DNA from: Chrysomallon squamiferum
Taxonomy: Eukaryota; Mollusca; Gastropoda; Neomphalida; Peltospiridae
Length of the DNA stretch: 10,000 nt
NCBI GenBank assembly: GCA_012295275.1
Contig: CM022669.1
Coordinates: forward strand, 1,293,073-1,303,072
Direction: 5' to 3'
The stretch's first letter is position 1. Each line of letters opens with the position of its first letter. Positions 1-7,051 of this stretch are shown here, one piece after another. Under the pieces are notes generated by a model that ran no database searches, was not told the DNA's origin, and worked only from the letters and a program-made list of their open reading frames with translations. The position numbers and the translations under genes are program-made.

Positions 1-56
1 ATCTGATATAACATGGTCAACTCTTCTAAATTCAGCAATCAGAAAAATATATTCTG

Positions 57-77
57 CAACAACAACAACAACAATAA
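57..77. repeat. (CAA)6 microsatellite with a TAA end
   Basis: Six perfect CAA units run from 57 to 74 and pass into TAA. Nothing else is recognisable in the AT-rich sequence from 1 to 300. Confidence 0.9.
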
Positions 78-301
78 TAGATGATGTTGATGTTAATTAA
101 TTAATACTGAACGGATGGTAGAAAGCAGTTCATTAGTGTTTTATTTCTTTCTCCATTCCTTTATTCTTTCAGTCATTCACTAGGCAGCCGGTTTCTGCTA
201 TCTGAAGACTGATTGTATCTCTGCCGCATTGCTCGTGAATTATGGCAATTTTCAAATCAGAGAATGGAAGGCTTGTAATTTAGTGGAAAACTTTCATTTT
301 G

Positions 302-335
302 CTAACAGTTATTTTCTGTCCGTTCTTTGCCACAG
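302..335 (+). promoter_or_regulatory. 3' splice-site-like signal
   Basis: A branch-point-like CTAAC lies at 302-306 (likely branch A at 305). It is followed by a pyrimidine-rich stretch and CAG ending at 335, about 30 bases downstream. Spacing and composition fit a metazoan 3' splice site. The sequence after 336 has no long open frame with a matching donor, so no exon is claimed. A decoy acceptor is equally possible. Confidence 0.3.
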
Positions 336-556
336 TCCCTCAGTGATTCATGGTTTGTGTTGTAAATTGCGCCAAATTGATAGCGCTCCCAGTCGACACA
401 GCACACAAGCGACCCCGCCTCGCACGCCTCTCTAGAACTCTGTCCGACTTCCCCATTTACCGTAATTGAGCCTCTTTTAGTAAATGAGAAAACGTGACAT
501 CTACCAGAGAGATAGCGGAGCCTAACCCTTTGCACGTGCAGAAATACTGACAACAT
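302..556 (-). CDS. hypothetical 84-residue ORF, unrecognised
   Basis: This is the longest open frame in the window that is not a translated simple repeat or a Gln-rich run. It starts at an ATG at 556 and ends with TAG at 302. The start context is weak. The product begins MLSVFLHVQRVRLRYLSG, has no clear signal peptide or membrane segment, and its C-terminal half is polar with five Cys, including CCVDWERYQFG and a terminal ENNC. I recognise no family. The second half uses mixed, fairly GC-rich codons, more coding-like than the surroundings. By rough estimate, several ORFs of this length are expected by chance in a 10 kb AT-rich window. It overlaps the E2F-like and GC-box sites, so the island may instead be regulatory. 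Confidence 0.15.
   Translation of the reverse strand: MLSVFLHVQRVRLRYLSGRCHVFSFTKRGSITVNGEVGQSSREACEAGSLVCCVDWERYQFGAIYNTNHESLRDCGKERTENNC
369..376 (-). promoter_or_regulatory. E2F-like site
   Basis: The minus strand reads TTTGGCGC, an exact match to the E2F consensus TTTSSCGC. It lies 36 bases from a GC box in the same GC-richer island, which raises its value somewhat. No transcription start can be placed. Confidence 0.25.
412..421 (-). promoter_or_regulatory. GC box (Sp1/KLF type)
   Basis: The minus strand reads GAGGCGGGGT, which fits the ten-base GC-box consensus KRGGCGKRRY at every position. It sits in the locally GC-rich stretch 370-440, unusual for this window. Confidence 0.3.
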
Positions 557-598
557 GGAATGAAGAGAAGCGCGTTCCTTCCTACTGAACGAGGAAGA

Positions 599-613
599 GA
601 AGAAGAAGAAGAA
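599..613. repeat. (GAA)5 in a purine-rich tract
   Basis: Five GAA units sit within a purine-only run from about 591 to 618. The run is short and ordinary. Confidence 0.8.
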
Positions 614-722
614 AAAAGACTGAAGTAAATCAGGGTAATTGAGATTTCTTCTTTAAATAATGCAGAGTCTGCGTTTTCCTTAGAACATTAATGACAATAC
701 GCCCAGCAAGTTGTTATAAATC

Positions 723-731
723 TGTGTGTGT

Positions 732-789
<58 letters not shown>
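723..789. repeat. (TG)5 then perfect (GA)28
   Basis: Five TG units at 723-732 pass directly into 28 uninterrupted GA units at 734-789. The long purity implies a young, mutable array. Translations of it give Leu-Ser runs on the minus strand and have no coding meaning. It is the left part of the composite repeat ending at 888. Confidence 0.97.
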
Positions 790-793
<4 letters not shown>

Positions 794-842
794 TAAAAAG
801 ACAGACAGATACAAAAAGATTAACAGATAGCGAGAATTATAT

Positions 843-843
<1 letters not shown>

Positions 844-888
<45 letters not shown>
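844..888. repeat. perfect (TAA)15
   Basis: Fifteen uninterrupted TAA units follow a 54-base spacer after the GA array. The same order, GA then spacer then TAA, recurs at 2044-2292 with shared spacer words. Confidence 0.97.
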
Positions 889-890
<2 letters not shown>

Positions 891-959
891 GAACGAGATA
901 ACAAAAAACAAATTTTCTCTTATTTGTGAATGAAATTTTTATTTTTATGACGTCCTGGC

Positions 960-1160
960 TTCGTGTTTTCTTAGATTTGATCTCGCAGATTACTTGTGTT
1001 TGTACAACAGAGCGGCAACACGCGCAGACGTCGAGGCAATTTGAATAAAGCTTTTCTCGCAGTTAGCCATGTTTGGAAATCGTGCGAATATCGCTATTGG
1101 CCCGAAAGTCGTGTTTGTTCAAAATGAATTGGTCGCCGCTGCAAAATCAGTTACTGGATA
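960..1160. promoter_or_regulatory. GC-richer island with paired inverted CCAAT boxes
   Basis: Two ATTGG words (inverted CCAAT) occur at 1096-1100 and 1128-1132, 32 bp apart, close to the spacing known for paired NF-Y sites. GACGTC, a CRE-like core, occurs at 1028-1033. Both strands carry short ATG-initiated frames here: 1069-1161 on plus (30 residues) and 990-1070 on minus (26 residues, beginning MANCEKSF). Neither product is recognised. A promoter or a small exon are both possible; the sequence does not decide. Confidence 0.25.
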
Positions 1161-1161
1161 A

Positions 1162-1602
1162 ATTGATAGGAACTTTCATTTCTATATTTTTGTTTCAGAA
1201 ATAATTCCTTATAAAGTACACTTTTTCTTTTTTTACTTTGGTGCAGACAGTTCACAAGTAACCATGCTAAACATGAAAAAAAAAAAAAAAAATGAAAAGA
1301 AGAAGAACAACAACAACAATAATGATGATGATGATGATGATGATGGTAATATTTTTTGGCTCTCTGTTTTAATATACATCATTACAGTTGTTTGGTTTTT
1401 TTTGTGTTTTTTTTTACTATTTATTTTACAGTCTAGTGAAAAATTACAAAGGTTAAACGTTAAGACGAAATATGAACTTTGCTTTATGGATAAAAGTTGT
1501 TTGTGGAAAATCGAATCTTTGTGGATTCACCGTTCGCATCATTGTTCTAAGAAGCGTTTGTTTGTTTGTTTAAAAACAACAACAACAATAACAGCAGCGA
1601 AG
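1162..1602. other. AT-rich stretch with no gene seen
   Basis: Apart from the compound repeat at 1276-1345, a short (TTTG)n run near 1557-1571 and (AAC)4 at 1575-1586, nothing is recognisable. The 140-residue plus-strand frame from 1264 starts with Lys, Asn and Asp homopolymers translated from the repeat and is not supported as a gene. Confidence 0.6.
1276..1345. repeat. compound repeat: A17, GAA/AAC, (ATG)8
   Basis: Seventeen A residues (1276-1292) are followed by GAAGAAGAAC-type units, AAC units to about 1319, and eight perfect ATG units at 1322-1345. Such stacked repeats suggest stepwise slippage from an A-rich seed. Confidence 0.92.
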
Positions 1603-1610
1603 TCACGTGA
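1602..1610. promoter_or_regulatory. GTCACGTGA E-box
   Basis: GTCACGTGA contains CACGTG and matches nine of ten bases of the CLEAR/TFE-type GTCACGTGAC. The identical nine-mer recurs at 8048-8056. Confidence 0.25.
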
Positions 1611-1669
1611 TATTATCATCATTTTCAGTGTTGTTGTTATCAAAAAAACTGACCATTCTCAATTACAAT

Positions 1670-1727
1670 TACGTCATATAGTATGAAGTACATACGTCAT
1701 ATGTTAAGTAAGCGGTTGCTAGGAGAC
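1670..1727. promoter_or_regulatory. two CRE-like sites and an X-box-like dyad
   Basis: TACGTCATAT occurs exactly twice, at 1670-1679 and 1693-1702. It is followed at 1715-1727 by GTTGCTAGGAGAC, which fits the RFX X-box pattern RYYNYY-N-RRNRAC. CRE-like and X-box elements are neighbours in several known animal promoters, although there the CRE-like X2 element usually follows the X box. A splice-acceptor-like sequence ends at 1790 downstream. Confidence 0.3.
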
Positions 1728-1815
1728 AAACAGTAATAAGAAGTAGCAGACGCTGAGTAAACAGTGAGTGTTTATTTTGTGTATTTACAGAACGTTCTCT
1801 GCAGCTACTACTGAA

Positions 1816-1911
1816 ATGTCATTACTGCGGGCTACTACTTTAGATTTTATCACCGCCGGTCAGTTCTACAGCGTTAACAACAACCAGTCTACACGACTCT
1901 GGATCATTTGA
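1816..1911 (+). other. small ORF (31 residues) after an acceptor-like site
   Basis: ATG at 1816 opens a 31-codon frame ending in TGA at 1909-1911, beginning MSLLRATTLDFITAG. It follows an acceptor-like TATTTACAG ending at 1790, and the frame stays open back through that site. I recognise no family. It may be a 5' exon of an unannotated transcript or chance. Confidence 0.12.
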
Positions 1912-2040
1912 CAATCCGTAATTTGAAGAAATCGCTTAGTGTCTCCTTGGGTTATGGATCCACTGGCTGATTCGTCTTTGATTAAATAAACATCGCACTC
2001 GAAGAATTTCTGTAAGATTTGCTTTTCGTTTAAATTGTTC

Positions 2041-2043
<3 letters not shown>

Positions 2044-2135
<92 letters not shown>
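2044..2135. repeat. perfect (AG)46
   Basis: This is the longest simple array in the window: 92 bases with no interruption. It is the left part of the second GA-spacer-TAA composite. Confidence 0.97.
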
Positions 2136-2138
<3 letters not shown>

Positions 2139-2221
2139 AATGATGGTGGTAATGATAACCATAACAGAAAGACAGACGGATGTGTGGATAGATTAGCGGA
2201 AGGTAATAATTATAAAAACGA

Positions 2222-2223
<2 letters not shown>

Positions 2224-2295
<72 letters not shown>

Positions 2296-2332
2296 CAACA
2301 ATAACAATAACAGTAACAAGAAGAAGAAGAAG
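2224..2332. repeat. (TAA)23, (CAA)3, mixed, (AAG)5
   Basis: Twenty-three perfect TAA units (2224-2292) pass into CAA units, a TAA/CAA mix and five AAG units (2318-2332). Translation gives the long minus-strand Leu run, which is not a protein. Confidence 0.95.
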
Positions 2333-2673
2333 AAATTATTAAAAGAAAAGAATAAAGAGAATAAAGAAAAGTTTAAGTGTTATTTACTTATAAGACGAGA
2401 GTGAGAAGATTTCTGTAATCCGATGCTGTAGGCGTGTCTATCAACATTCGTCTCTGAAATCACTAATAACCCGCTCGTTTCAGCTCAAAACGGAAAACGC
2501 TGCGAGGGAGATGCTAGGAAGAGAAACGCGATAATGAACGATGTAATATTCCGTGTTACAGATTACTGTCTTTTGTTCACAAACACCGCTTAATTTAAAA
2601 CTAATACAACACGATCAGTTACATCGCTTGTACAGACAGTCAGATAAATAACACGCCAACAGGAGTGAGTCAT

Positions 2674-2676
<3 letters not shown>
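2333..2676. other. unique AT-rich sequence, no gene seen
   Basis: No repeat or convincing ORF. A slightly GC-richer part (2400-2560) has a few acceptor-like ends (for example ACAG at about 2561). An AP-1 consensus TGAGTCA lies at 2666-2672, directly before the (TC)n array. Confidence 0.5.

Positions 2677-2760
<84 letters not shown>
2677..2760. repeat. perfect (TC)42
   Basis: Eighty-four uninterrupted bases. The array is flanked by an imperfect inverted word, ACGCCA at 2653-2658 and TGGCGT at 2761-2766, which may be coincidence. Confidence 0.97.
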
Positions 2761-2761
<1 letters not shown>

Positions 2762-2763
<2 letters not shown>

Positions 2764-3104
2764 CGTTGACCATAAATATAGCTTTTCGGCACGGGACTGT
2801 GCTTACTTTGATGAATTACTTGTTATTTACGTGTCTGTATCACTCAAAGTTTCTTCTTTTGGCTCTAACTGCTGATTTAGATCCTAAAACACATTTTGAA
2901 AAGAGTTTTCATTGAAAAAATAGCAAATAAATTGTTGTTATTTAAGAACTGTTCTGTTTTCGTGTAGGCCTATAACAACAACGAAATCAACACCTGTAAT
3001 ATTAAGACTGTAACCAGTTATTCCCTACAGATATAAAATTAAATATTTACCATACACGTAACCGTTACTTATTTCAAATTCACGATTTATATATTTATTT
3101 ATCG
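2762..3104. other. unique AT-rich stretch, nothing assigned
   Basis: A small GCAC/GTGC hairpin near 2790-2803 and an ATAAATA element near 2772 are the only local structures. No coding frame or known repeat is visible. Confidence 0.5.
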
Positions 3105-3178
3105 TTGTTTTATTTATCATCATCATCATCGTTGCTGTTGCTATTGTTGTTGTTGTTGATTTATGTATTTATTTATAA
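3084..3178. repeat. (ATC)5 and GTT/GCT repeat between near-identical 20-mers
   Basis: Five ATC units (3116-3130) and a GTT/GCT-rich stretch (3131-3159) lie between two T/A-rich 20-base words (3084-3103 and about 3159-3178) that differ at about two positions. This could be a local duplication that trapped the trinucleotide tract. Confidence 0.6.
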
Positions 3179-3449
3179 TGTTAATATGTTGTTTTTGGTG
3201 ACAGTTTTTAATCAAGTTTACCAGTCTGGTACTTGAACTATCTGCGCAGTGGAGTTTGTGCAACAACTAATGGCTTTGATCGATTGTATGTTGATAAATA
3301 GCAAAGGAACGTCATGTTGTGATGTTTAAACTTTTCCCTAATTCATTTCCTGCAGACAACAATATTTTACAGTCACCTTCAGTTCAAAGCAGTTATTTAC
3401 TGTTCTGTATGTTACAGACTCAGTCATCTCAAAATACAAATAAGAGAAG

Positions 3450-3469
3450 AAAAAAAAAAAAAAAAAAAA
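3450..3469. repeat. A20 homopolymer
   Basis: Twenty A residues in a row, next to a purine-rich tract. No retroposon body is recognisable upstream. Confidence 0.9.
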
Positions 3470-3504
3470 TGGTTATTGGTGCAGTTATAAAATTTACTCG
3501 ATGG

Positions 3505-3548
3505 AAAGAGGGTTGAAAGAGGGTTGCAAAAAGGTTGAAAAAGGGTTG
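3505..3548. repeat. 11-bp minisatellite, four copies
   Basis: The unit AAAGAGGGTTG occurs twice exactly (3505-3515 and 3516-3526) and twice in diverged form (3527-3537 CAAAAAGGTTG; 3538-3548 AAAAAGGGTTG). The period is 11 throughout with no indels, so it is a true tandem repeat. It abuts the SINE-like region on its right. Confidence 0.9.
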
Positions 3549-3639
3549 CTGTGATGGTACAGTGGGACTCAGAGTAACTTATCAGTACCTAGAGGTAAGG
3601 TTTCAAGTGGGAAATGGCGGTAAGTTCAAATTCTGTGAA

Positions 3640-3770
3640 TTTTCCAGATGTGTTTCCCCATATGTATAGTACTCCTTCTTGTAGCATAAATTAACATTTG
3701 TCCTGTATCGGGGTTAGAACGTACGACATCTGAGTCCCGAGACGTAGTACTTGACTGCAGTAAGACTTTT
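3640..3770 (-). mobile_element. probable tRNA-derived SINE fragment
   Basis: On the minus strand an A-box-like TACTGCAGTCA (3762 to 3752) precedes a B-box-like GTTCTAACCCC (3720 to 3710). Counted from the equivalent A-box base, the gap is 38 bases against about 41 in a tRNA, so the two internal Pol III promoter elements are correctly ordered and nearly correctly spaced. Non-tRNA sequence follows and fits a SINE body, whose left end cannot be placed. GGGACTCAGA inside the head also occurs inverted at 3564-3573. No clear tail or target-site duplication was found. The tail of a 142-residue minus-strand frame runs through it and is probably spurious. Confidence 0.35.
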
Positions 3771-3794
3771 AACAGTGTCCTTGTCAATCTAAAC

Positions 3795-4140
3795 ATGAGT
3801 GTTGCACCATTTTCCTTTTCTCTGCGACTTTCTTGTTGTGACCGCTGCTGTTGTGGCCGCTGTTGTTGTTTGTGTGTTGATTGCTGTCTGCGTTGATTCG
3901 ATTTATTTGTCCACCGCCAGTGAAACAGCTCTCCACAGGACAGTAATGACTGGCACAAGCGGCTAAACACGAGCTGACCGCGTGCTAATGACCACAACGA
4001 GGCTAAAGCCATAAACTGGACAAATCGGATTACATGTACGAAATAACCATACAAACGAGCATCTGCAGATTATTACAGTCTGATATATCATTTAGTTCAC
4101 TTGTAATTATAACCATCGACCCAAGCTGCAGTTTTATGAA
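3795..4140. other. GCT/GTT-rich sequence without a supported gene
   Basis: Cryptic GCTGTTGTT-type repetition at about 3843-3872 gives a Gln/Arg-rich stretch in a minus-strand frame (3626-4054). The rest is unique sequence of moderate GC. I see no domain and no splice pattern that would make it an exon. Confidence 0.4.
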
Positions 4141-5040
4141 GCGCACTAAATGAATTTGTACATGATTAATTGGAAATAAAGGGCTGGAACTAAAATAATT
4201 AGTATTAAATTAGATGATTCACTTTTTAACGTTTGTGCTATTTCAAGTCATCTGTTGAGAGGGGGAAAAAAAAGAGAAAAAAATATAATGTAGAATTAAC
4301 GTTCTACTTTATACTTTATAAAATGATTACGAATACTCATACAATTCAGTATGTTTCTATACTTCAGTAAACAAAAATAAATAAATAACTAATAATAACA
4401 TGTAAATACATATAGGTTATAAAACTTACTGTGCATTATGGGACATATAAAACACTTATACATACACATATACAAACGTGTACATACATACATATGATCG
4501 AGTATTTTCTGTGAGTAGCGGTGTTTGTGCCGAACAGGTCTGGGTCACGTCATCACGTTTGTTTGCGTGTTTACTCGAGTATATTTCTCTTCTAATGTTC
4601 GATTCGATGTTTGTAAACATAAACCGTTTTGTTGTAAATCATATGTTTTTCTTTAATTTATTTGTGTCATTATAATGTGTTGTGTATTTAATTTAGTATA
4701 TGGATATGATTGTTGTGTATTAATGAGAATTTGTGGTGTTTGTGTCTGTATGTATGTGTTTGTGTACAGGTGCATGTTCTCGTGTGTTTTTTTTCGATTA
4801 TTTTTATTTATTTCCTCTCATATTCACTGTTTATCATTCATGCAGTTATCTCCCTTCGTACAGGTGTATTTTTAATGGGTCAAGGTACTGATTACAGTTT
4901 TATCAGAGTCTAGCAGCAACTAACTTTAAACTACACACTTTGCTCCCGTCCAAGTATTTCTACGTTATTGTGACTGCAAAGTATATAACTTGATCTTGAA
5001 AAGAAAATTTTACTTGTTCCATGTTTGTTTTTGTCTTTCT
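4141..5040. other. AT-rich stretch, no gene seen
   Basis: About 900 bases of AT-rich sequence with short A/G runs (4261-4284), an AAAT run (4375-4388) and CATA repeats (4456-4496). An ACGTCAT word lies at 4547-4553. AGTTATCTCCCTTCG at 4844-4858 resembles a word I associate with mollusc genomes. The overlapping short frames at 4478-4913 are T-rich and unconvincing. Confidence 0.5.
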
Positions 5041-5046
5041 TTTTTG

Positions 5047-5050
<4 letters not shown>

Positions 5051-5092
<42 letters not shown>
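5051..5092. repeat. perfect (ATT)14
   Basis: Forty-two uninterrupted bases, flanked by T-runs. The first TTTATT (5048-5053) reads AATAAA on the minus strand, about 530 bases beyond the stop of the minus-strand exon candidate at 5583. Confidence 0.95.
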
Positions 5093-5265
5093 TTTTAGGT
5101 GCATGTATAATAAGAAAACCTGTTTTCTTTGTCAGTGTTGTTTTTAACGTGCAGCGCCGCACAGTGGCAGGTGACTCTAATCAGTAAGAACAACAGTGAA
5201 TACTATCACCTCCAGTATCAACTGTTAATATTTCTGAGACACACGCTTCACGTCCTGTCCTAGCA

Positions 5266-5274
5266 GCGCCATCT
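5266..5274 (-). promoter_or_regulatory. CTCF-core-like word
   Basis: The minus strand reads AGATGGCGC, which matches the CTCF core AGRKGGCRS at every position. The bases upstream of the core match the fuller consensus only partly. TGACTCA (AP-1) at 5308-5314 and CACGTG at 5364-5369 are nearby. Confidence 0.25.
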
Positions 5275-5441
5275 GTCGAGTTCATGTGGCGGGATACAAT
5301 GTCGATGTGACTCACTTTTGTCTAACAGAAGAAGCAGCCACCCTTGTCTGAATCGCACGCAATCACGTGCTTTGTGAAACATAAATTAAACGTGAAATAT
5401 AGCAATAAAACATTTTAGTTTTTACTCCATTCCCGAAAATC

Positions 5442-5513
5442 ATGTGTGACGTCACAGACAGACGATGCGACGTGAAGATGTGTGACGTCACAGACAGATA
5501 ATACGACTTGAAC
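5442..5513. repeat. two tandem 36-bp units, each with a palindromic CRE
   Basis: Units at 5442-5477 and 5478-5513 are identical at 31 of 36 positions. The first 21 bases are the same and all five differences lie in the last 15. Each unit holds TGTGACGTCACA, a 12-bp perfect palindrome centred on the full CRE TGACGTCA (5447-5454 and 5483-5490). The two CREs are thus 36 bp apart. In one minus-strand frame the duplication encodes a repeated 12-residue block, LSVTSH, but the frame is not otherwise gene-like. Confidence 0.85.
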
Positions 5514-5582
5514 ATCTGTTGGTCACAAAAGACACTCAGCTTTTCACGCCACATAATGTCGTCTGCCACATGTTTTGTTGTG

Positions 5583-5750
5583 TTACGAGGGAGGCAGTTT
5601 GACTTGGAGAACAGCACCCGGTGATAGAAGCTGACAAAGAAGCGAGGCTGGGATTTCTACTTCTTTGTTACACTTCGTGAACGTCATCCAGTCGCTTTCT
5701 TTGTGTTTCAAATCCAGGTCCATGTCGCTGATGTTGTAGTCGACCTCATC
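5583..5750 (-). CDS. possible terminal coding exon, unknown protein
   Basis: Immediately after a TTTAG acceptor-like end (the AG is the complement of 5751-5752), an open frame of 55 codons runs to a TAA at 5583-5585. It begins DEVDYNISDMDLDLKHKE and ends GAVLQVKLPPS. It is acidic and Lys-rich in its first half and more hydrophobic at the end, with one Trp and two Cys. Many codons have the purine-first, pyrimidine-last form typical of real exons (for example GAC TAC AAC ATC AGC GAC), in a segment richer in GC than its surroundings. I do not recognise the family. The pyrimidine tract before the acceptor is weak, no partner exon is found, and frames of this length are common by chance. The overlapping plus-strand frame in the same codon register is treated as its shadow. 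Confidence 0.25.
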   Translation of the reverse strand, partial: DEVDYNISDMDLDLKHKESDWMTFTKCNKEVEIPASLLCQLLSPGAVLQVKLPPS

Positions 5751-5856
5751 CTAAACCCGAATAATGACCACGTGCACTTAGAACTGATGCTTTTCGAATA
5801 TTTATATTTTCAATTACTGACTTGTGTTAATATTTTCCACAAAGACAGTTGTCAAT

Positions 5857-6102
5857 ACAACAACAACAACAATATCAACATCAACTACTACTGCTGCTAC
5901 TAGTACTACTACTGCTGCTGCTATTTCTGCTGCTAATACTATTTACTACTACTAACACAGCCATCACCACTACTACTACTACCACCACTACTACTATTAC
6001 TACTACTACTACTGCTACTACTAAAACTAAAACTAGTACCATTACTACAGTTATTACCACTATTACTACTATTACAATTACTACTACCACTGTTACTACT
6101 CT
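5857..6102. repeat. degenerate (ACT)n/(CAA)n trinucleotide tract
   Basis: CAA units (about 5858-5873) lead into about 230 bases of ACT/GCT/ATT/ACC units that largely keep period three. That explains the stop-poor Thr-rich plus frame and Val-rich minus frame. A related tract in the same orientation lies at 7664-7940. Confidence 0.9.
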
Positions 6103-6208
6103 TACGGTTATCGCTGAACGTATTCTAAAAACCATTCAAATATCACGTTTAACACAACAAATCGTTCACTCATCGACCTCTGCACAAATATACAGAAAAC
6201 CGTTAGAG

Positions 6209-6223
6209 AAAAAAAAAAAAAAA
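6209..6223. repeat. A15 homopolymer
   Basis: Fifteen A residues on the plus strand, with no recognisable retroposon body upstream. Confidence 0.85.
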
Positions 6224-6317
6224 GTTCTGTTGCCATGGTTTCAAATAGGAACATATAATTACGATGACGTTGTTTCTTCAGAGAAAGTGACTTTTTACAT
6301 ACAATTAAGATTTTGAT

Positions 6318-6329
6318 TTATTATTATTA

Positions 6330-6380
<51 letters not shown>
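6318..6380. repeat. (TTA)n array with one C interruption
   Basis: TTA units run from 6318, are broken by a single C at 6331, and continue perfectly to 6380. Confidence 0.95.
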
Positions 6381-6381
<1 letters not shown>

Positions 6382-6486
6382 TGTTTCTGATCTGTCTTAG
6401 CGCGATATTGTATCAATATTTCGAATAACCATAGAAATCAATTTCGCGGAGACAAAGAAACTGCGTCGTGAGTCAACAAACAAAAC

Positions 6487-6492
<6 letters not shown>

Positions 6493-6519
<27 letters not shown>
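6493..6519. repeat. A27 homopolymer
   Basis: The longest homopolymer in the window. An AP-1 consensus TGAGTCA (6469-6475) lies 17 bases upstream. Confidence 0.93.
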
Positions 6520-6523
<4 letters not shown>

Positions 6524-6679
6524 TATAAGAATAATAAAAATAAAATATAATAAAAACAACGGAGCTTAACCGAATTTCACTTCTCAGTATTACGATCCAT
6601 TTCAGCATTTTTATGTTTTATTATTTAATTTGTTTCTGACAGTTATTTTATTTTTATTCTTTTTTTATCTTTTCAGTTT

Positions 6680-6706
6680 GTATGTATGTATATATGTATG
6701 TGTGTG

Positions 6707-6740
<34 letters not shown>

Positions 6741-6993
6741 TGTATGTATGTGTGTATGTATGTATGTGTGTGTATCTATATATATATATGTATATGTGTA
6801 TGTATGTATGTCTGTTTGTTTGTTTGTATGTATGTATGTCTGTTTGTTTGTTTGTATGTATGTATGTATGAATGCATATATCTCTCTATCTCTCTGTCTG
6901 TCTATCTGTCTATTATCTATCTATCTATCTAGCTATCTAGCTATCTAGCTATGTATCTATGTATCTATCTTGCTATCTATTTGTCTTTCTATA
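6680..6993. repeat. compound tetranucleotide tract: TATG/TTTG then TATC
   Basis: TATG units with TG and TA slippage fill 6680-6875. They include an exact 28-bp duplication (6811-6838 and 6839-6866), each unit made of TCTG, three TTTG and three TATG. From about 6876 the motif changes to CTAT/CTGT, with an eight-base sub-period CTATCTAG near 6925-6950. The Tyr-Val-Cys-rich frames over it in three phases are translated repeat. Confidence 0.93.
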
Positions 6994-7051
6994 CACCTAT
7001 ATGGCCATTAAACATGAAAAGACAAACTAAGGAGAGGCACACACAAAAATT

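Noticed and set aside
680-904. 74-residue minus-strand frame
   Set aside because: Composed almost entirely of Ile and Leu-Ser runs from the (TAA)n and (GA)n arrays.
1264-1686. 140-residue plus-strand frame
   Set aside because: Its start is Lys, Asn and Asp homopolymers translated from A17, AAC and ATG repeats; the rest has no domain or coding texture.
1866-2319. Two Leu/Ser-rich minus-strand frames
   Set aside because: They are translations of (AG)46 and (TAA)23.
3242-3287. tRNA-like A and B boxes near TGCGCAGTGG
   Set aside because: B-box match only seven of eleven and spacing about nine bases short; no other support.
3626-4054. 142-residue Gln/Arg-rich minus-strand frame
   Set aside because: The Gln stretch comes from cryptic GCTGTT repeats, and the C-terminal third reads through the SINE-like head. 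No domain is visible.
5442-5513. CRISPR array
   Set aside because: Only two directly abutting units with no spacers, in a eukaryotic context.
5628-5903. 92-codon plus-strand frame through 5703
   Set aside because: It has no ATG in its first half, its 3' end is translated CAA/ACT repeat, and it is the same-register antisense of the more exon-like minus frame.
5849-6316. 155-residue Thr-rich plus frame and its Val-rich antisense
   Set aside because: Period-three ACT repeats remove stops on both strands; there is no other coding sign.
6630-6948. Tyr-Val-Cys-rich frames in three phases
   Set aside because: All phases are open because the TATG tetramer lacks stops in the plus-strand frames; they are not proteins.
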